Origin: Nepenthes gracilis
Taxonomy: Eukaryota; Streptophyta; Magnoliopsida; Caryophyllales; Nepenthaceae
Length of the DNA stretch: 64,000 nt
Assembly: GCA_033239525.1 (NCBI GenBank)
Contig: BSYO01000019.1
Span: 8,290,592 to 8,354,591 of the forward strand
Direction: 5' to 3'
The notes under the pieces are model-generated. The model worked only from the letters and a program-made list of their open reading frames with translations, was not told where the DNA came from and did not search any database. Below, one piece after another: positions 59,751-64,000 of this stretch (the stretch's first letter is position 1; each line of letters opens with the position of its first letter). A program made the position numbers and the translations under genes.

Positions 59751-60564
59751 CTGAGACGAAGGACTTTTCCTTTGCCCGTCCACTATCACCTTTCTCCCTT
59801 TTCGTATTTTTTCGCTTCCATTTGAAGTAATACTTTTTAATGCGGCCCTTCTTGCCACAGTGCTGACATTCAAGGTTTTGATACTTTGACCTTGACTTGC
59901 TGCGAGCTTTATCTCCTTACTTCTGACCATGACCTCTACTTCTTCCCCTTGATTCAGTCACAAGTACATCAATCATCAAGGTCCCTTGTGATTTTCTTGA
60001 CTCGTTCATGAGTAGGGAAGCAATAACCTCATCCAACTTTAATGTATCCTTACCAAACAATAAGGTTGTAACAATATGGTCAAAGGAGGCCGGCAGGGAG
60101 GCCAGTAGGACCAACGCCTTGTCTTCCTCCTTGATGTCTTCGTCAAGGGCGGACATCTACGTCAATATCCAGTTAAACTCGTCCAGATGCTTCTCGAAGC
60201 TTCCTCCTTCAATCAACCGTAGGCCATAGAATTGCTTCTTTATATGAAACCTGGTTGTCAAGGACTTAGATTTATACCGGCTCTCCAACTTCTCCCAAAC
60301 CTCCGCCCGGTCAGTCAAGCCAAACACCTCCTGGAGAGTGTTGTCCGCCAGACAGAGCTTAATAGTGCAATTTGCAAGATCTCTTTTATCTTGCCATTCA
60401 TCATCAATCAAGTTTGCAGGCTTCTCATCCTTCTTCTTTAGCGCCTTTATCGTCCCTTCTCTGGTGAGAACGTTCTTCACCCTTTCTTGCCAGAGGATAA
60501 AGTTACCATATCCGTTAAACTGTTCCACGCTAAATGGCAGATTCTTCAATGATGTCGACGCCAT
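59748..60564 (-). pseudogene. Tork gag
   Basis: The start is the ATG at 60564-60562 (MASTSLKNLPFSVEQFNGYG), 22-37 nt after the primer site. UBN2/Retrotran-gag landmarks: NFILWQERVKNVLTREGTI, AEVWEKLESRYKSKSLTTR, LDEFNWIL, stop (TAG for CAG), then DKALVLLASLPASFDHIV. A second stop precedes the zinc knuckle CQHCGKKGRIKKYY, in which the normal His is Arg and the last Cys is Tyr. Both are single transitions. Confidence 0.88.
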
Positions 60565-60585
60565 TGGAATAAAGTTTTCAACCTT

Positions 60586-60600
60586 GCTCTCTGATACCAC
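60586..60600 (-). promoter_or_regulatory. Tork primer binding site
   Basis: TGGTATCAGAGAGC on the minus strand, two bases after the 5' LTR end (CCAACA). Initiator-Met tRNA type, nearly perfect. Confidence 0.88.
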
Positions 60601-60601
60601 T

Positions 60602-61378
60602 TGTTGGCCGGAAATGAGGCGGCCTACCGTCACAAGCACAAAGAGATCGAAGAAAAAGAATTGAAGAATAATGACAACCGATATTTACGTAAAAAATTCT
60701 TATGAATCAAGGAAAAAACCACGGGATATTAAGTCCGTAAAATTGCACTATGTATCATATAGATATTACAAAAACAGTAAGGTGAAAATGCACGCACACA
60801 CAGTTGGGCTTTCTTCCTCTCCTCTGTTTTTCTTTCTTACTCTCACACACTCATACTCTGCTCAAATCTTTCTACTTACAACAACTTCTCTCTATATACC
60901 ACACTCCCCCAGCCTGCTTATTCATATATGTATACAAGAATATACAAAGGATTTGGCAGCATCTGGATCAGCAGGTCATCCTTCATGGTTGGTGCACGGT
61001 TTCCAAGAAGCATGTATCAGCTTAGTAGCAGGTGGCGCATGCCTGCAGCAGCAATAGCAACAAATCTGCGGTCTTTGAGTTTCCAAAGTTACCGAAATAG
61101 GCAGGTCAACCTACTCCCTTTCAGGCATAGCAGGTACTCTGTGTTGCCTTAAAAAGCCGGTCAACCTTGTTGACCGTCCTTCCAAACAGACCGGTCAGTA
61201 TCCTGTTGACCGTCATCCCATTCAGAACTGTCAACATTATATTAACCGTCTTCATAGTTGTCCTGAAAGTCCTCAGCTAAAACTGTCAACTTGATCCTTC
61301 AGACAGTCAACTATGTTGACCGTCTATCCGATCAACGTCCCGGTTATCGAAACTTCTTCACGGTAGAGATTTTCAACA
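60602..61378 (-). repeat. 5' LTR of the Tork element
   Basis: 777 bp. The minus-strand start is TGTTGAAAATCTC (61378) and the end CCGGCCAACA (60602). U3 (61350-61100) carries 3 TTGAC and 5 GTCAA cores, with GGTCAACCTTGTTGACC as the best pair at about 61158-61174. A TATA box (GGTATATAGAGAG) lies at 60900-60888. About 38 bp of the W-box region present in the other LTR are missing. Confidence 0.88.
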
Positions 61379-61560
61379 ATAGGCAGACATCAATTGTTAT
61401 AAGAAGAAATCTAGAGCTCTTAACCAAACATTATGGGCCTTACAAAGTAATAGTAAAGATAGGAGAAGTTGCTTATAAGCTAAATTTGCTAGTAGAATCG
61501 AAGATCCATCCTATTTTTCATGGATCATTATTGAAAGGAAAAAATAGGTAGACTTGGTAA
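61379..61560 (+). pseudogene. Reina-like integrase C-terminal part
   Basis: The open frame at 61384-61551 reads LELLTKHYGPYKVIVKIGEV, AYKLNLLVESKIHPIFHGSL and ends LLKGKN. This matches the KLSPRYYGPFxVxxxIGxVAYxLxLPxxSxIHPVFHVSxLKK tail of chromoviral integrases. It joins the frame ending at 55757 once the copia element and one ATAGG copy are discounted. Confidence 0.85.
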
Positions 61561-61760
61561 ATTTTTTATACAATAACCTACCATGGATGACAACCATAAT
61601 ATAGAAGTAGGTTCTTTTCAAATCCTACAAACTCAGAAGATACAATTAAAGGATATAAAGGTACAACAACTATCGCTTCATTGTACAAATCTACAACAGG
61701 AAGATGCCACTTAGGAAGATGAAGCATTTATGAAAGTTCATTTCCAGAATTTTTCCACGG

Positions 61761-62331
61761 GGACAAGGGAAAGGGGTAAGGGAGGATATTATCATCAGGT
61801 GAATCAATAGGTAGATAAAGTGAAGTCCTTCAACAGCAGAAGGATCAATTCAGTAGTATCAAACTCAATTAAACTTCGGCAGAAAGTAGACTTTAGAAGT
61901 AGCAATAGCAACCATATCAATAATCGTGCAATAGGCCATGTATAAGGGCAGAACACATGCAGAGCAATGTATATAACAATAGACTCCCATTGGATTCATC
62001 AGGAGTAGTAGTTGCATCACAGATCAAGAGCACAAGAAGTCAACAATAGATTATTAGAGGATAGTTCGTAGTTAGCTGATTATTGTTAGAGTGGCTGGAT
62101 GTTAGTTTGAAAGGAAGGAATTACTAACTAACCAAGCAAGAACAGCTAAATAGAACATGAATCATATATAAAAGAACCTCCAGCTGAAATCGGAGGTTAT
62201 GTGAAATGAAATGATGTTTACTCCCTCTTCTGGATTCTCTCTTCTCCTTTTACTGTCTCAATCCTCTTAATTCTCTCTACTTTTATCTATACTCTCCCTA
62301 CTTCGTTCATGACATTAGCTATCATATCACA
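61761..62331 (+). mobile_element. Polypurine tract and 3' LTR of the Reina-like element
   Basis: GGACAAGGGAAAGGGGTAAG and GGAGGATA (61761-61788) form the polypurine tract. The following roughly 540 bp have the short-LTR layout: TATATAAAAG at 62165-62174, then a CT-rich R/U5 (62220-62310) and an end near ATATCACA (62331). Boundaries are approximate because no 5' LTR is available for comparison. Confidence 0.55.
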
Positions 62332-63604
62332 GAATCCGATTTAAAATATATATAGCTGTTTTAATGGCTTCTCATCTACAAAAAAAACCGGGTAAAGAGT
62401 TGCTCAATATGCTTTGAATGAATAAATGTGTGGAGGAACATAATATAAGTAGTGTCACTAAAATCCACATTTGAATATAATTATAACACATCAATAAACT
62501 ATAATGGTGATTCTTTTTCACCTATGAAGAATTAATAATATAAATTTTAACAAAATTTGTTCAATCACGAAAACTTATTAATCATTGTAACTTAATTAGT
62601 CAATCACATACAAGTGATACACCTTTCTATTAATCATAATATCTTGTGATTAATCAACTATAATAGTTAAGTTAATAAAATCATCTACTAAATATATAAG
62701 ATATGCGTATTAAGTTTCATTATATGATTATATATATACTAAATATGCTAGTTAGCCTACTTTGGTGGCTACTAACCAAATTATAATATATATATTATGT
62801 CATAGTAATATTTTTATAACAATACAATAATCATTTGTACAAAATGGTTAGTGCATAATACAATAAAAAAATATTAGCATAATGAATGAGTTAGAAATGT
62901 TAATGTTGTCACCAAGAAAATATTTATGGACAACAATCAACCACACTTAAAAGGTATTACTTGAGAGGAGCATGAGCAACAATTAAATAACAACATACAA
63001 TAAAGCATGCTTAAGTAAAACTATTAAGTGAAAGTCGATTAAGGTCACGCGTAATGTGCGCTCAAATGGCCTAAAATTTTTTTTGAGACTCTAATATATA
63101 AACGTCTATCAGGCATATAACATGTTTGTATATATTGCTCAATTAACACATTTGCGTACATTATATGTGTATCAGGAATAAGTATACTACAACTTACGCA
63201 TGTGAGTACATTATGCATGCATCAGATGCTTTTATACTATAATTTGTACATATGTATGTATCATACTCACATTAAGCATAAATATCCTGTAATCTATATA
63301 CATTTGCATGTCAGGAGTCCATCATAACACTATAGTTTCATTTTCACAAGAGGATCCAAATACATAACTCATGCTTAAAACTAACAAAAAAATGATCTAA
63401 ACTTAAATTAGAGATTCTTAAAGCATAATCCACTTTGAAAAATAAAGAGATTTAGCATGAAGATTCAAATTTCATAATTCATGTATGAAAATTTGAAGAA
63501 CGCTAAATCAACATAACTTCATACATGATAATCATGAATATTGAAAACTAAAATAATAATCAAGGTATTATCTTGAATAAGAAATAAATAATAATTTAAA
63601 CCAT
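62332..63604. other. AT-rich sequence with a degenerate repeat array
   Basis: No gene seen. 63090-63300 has three or four diverged units of about 52 bp (CGTACATTATATGTGTATCAGG; CGCATGTGAGTACATTATGC...CATCAGATG; CATATGTATGTATCA). Similar words occur in the LTRs at 14250-14470 and 15360-15610. It may be the leader or internal part of the minus-strand element that starts at 63619. Confidence 0.4.
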
Positions 63605-63616
63605 GCTTTGATACTA
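63605..63616 (-). promoter_or_regulatory. Possible primer binding site
   Basis: TAGTATCAAAGC on the minus strand agrees with TGGTATCAGAGC at 10 of 12 positions and sits two bases from an LTR-like end (TTTTACA). Confidence 0.5.
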
Positions 63617-63618
63617 CT

Positions 63619-64000
63619 TGTAAAAAAAAATATTATGATATTAAAATATTTATATGGATTATTAGAATTATTACACTATTTTACAATATTATACTACTGA
63701 AACAAGCATAATAGATTTATCTGAACCCATGGCTAAAATTCTTTTTTTTTTAGAATTTGAAACTGATTTTTCTTTATTCTTTCTTATCTCTTTTTTTTTT
63801 TCTCATAAGATTTTATATAATTTGTAAGAAGAGTCACCTCATAGTATTTTTTGGAAAGGCTTATTAAAATCTGAAAAATGATAGATAGTTAACAAACTTC
63901 CACTACTAAATCTAAAAAATCAGCTAGCATTAATTAGAAAATCACCACTAAAAAATTATAAATAATAACAGATAATTTTATTATTTATAGGATAAAAAAA
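63619..64000 (-). mobile_element. Start of a minus-strand 5' LTR running out of the window
   Basis: The end ...TTTTTACA is followed by the possible primer site. A TATATAAAATC sequence (about 63822-63808) and an A/G-rich leader on the minus strand fit an LTR promoter. Only 382 bp are visible and no partner copy is in the window. Confidence 0.45.

Larger units (their letters stand above)
55763..61378 (-). mobile_element. Tork-lineage (Tnt1-like) Ty1/copia retrotransposon, nearly complete
   Basis: 5.6 kb flanked by ATAGG (55758-55762 and 61379-61383). LTRs of about 0.78-0.82 kb (right one 60602-61378, left one 55763-56577) start TGTTG and end CAACA; the outermost base of the left LTR has changed. 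Primer site, gag, protease, integrase, RT, RNase H and polypurine tract follow in copia order on the minus strand. RT wording (MDVRTAFLYGELEEKIYMEQ; LLLYVDDMLIIG; VGSLMYALVCIRPDIAH) is close to Tnt1. The LTRs differ by very roughly a tenth of positions by eye, so it is not recent. Its insertion cut the integrase of the Reina-like element. Confidence 0.92.

Noticed and set aside
60671..61057. 128-codon + strand frame and its copy at 55949-56212
   Set aside because: Antisense shadows of the copia LTR; both copies drift without regard to the frame.
1..64000. tRNA or rRNA genes
   Set aside because: Only primer-site complements of initiator-Met tRNA were seen; no cloverleaf or rRNA core sequence was noticed on either strand.

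Overview
The window is heterochromatin-like DNA from a flowering-plant nuclear genome. It is AT-rich and holds no recognisable host gene. Almost everything that can be identified is LTR retrotransposon: Ty3/gypsy of the Tat, Tekay/Del-like and Reina-like lineages, and Ty1/copia of the Tork (Tnt1-like) lineage, plus one LINE fragment. The domain organisation (chromovirus integrases, a Tat element with two RNase H domains, initiator-Met tRNA primer sites) is typical of seed plants. I cannot name the species. All coding regions carry stops or frameshifts, so no element looks autonomous today.

Layout. 1-4600: decayed + strand Tat gag-pol, followed by a minus-strand additional ORF (11892 down to 6141). 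That ORF is split by a 4.4-kb solo LTR (6555-10967, target duplication AATGG), which itself contains a second solo LTR (9465-10416, duplication CTCTC). 12.5-15.0 kb: unassigned sequence, an LTR fragment and a LINE fragment. 15.0-26.55 kb: minus-strand Tekay-like chromovirus E1. Its integrase is cut by a non-coding, LARD-like element (16325-25051, duplication CCATC) and its RT by a + strand chromovirus E2. 26551-36569: E2 with 5' LTR, gag, PR, RT, RH, IN, chromodomain remnant and truncated 3' LTR. 36570-39832: truncated LTR of a relative (E3). 39833-42745: minus-strand gag start, primer site and 5' LTR of another chromovirus (E4), inserted in a further LTR (Y, to about 45015) that carries a 46-bp minisatellite. 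45.0-48.7 kb: unassigned DNA, a CA-rich tract and an LTR fragment (Z). 48.66-52.33 kb: a + strand LTR split by a minus-strand solo LTR (49022-51870, duplication TATTT). 52.33-62.33 kb: a Reina-like chromovirus whose integrase is cut by a nearly complete Tork copia element (55763-61378, duplication ATAGG). 62.33-64.0 kb: AT-rich DNA and the start of another minus-strand LTR.

Perfect 5-bp target duplications give the relative order of five insertions. Several long-LTR families, whatever their sequence, share one arrangement: TATA box, about 130-180 nt of GA-rich leader, then an AG|GCAAGT or AG|GTAAGT motif matching a plant 5' splice site. The copia LTRs carry a dense set of inverted W-box pairs in U3. 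These two patterns, the non-coding element, and the split antisense ORF with its own TATA box are the most interesting observations.
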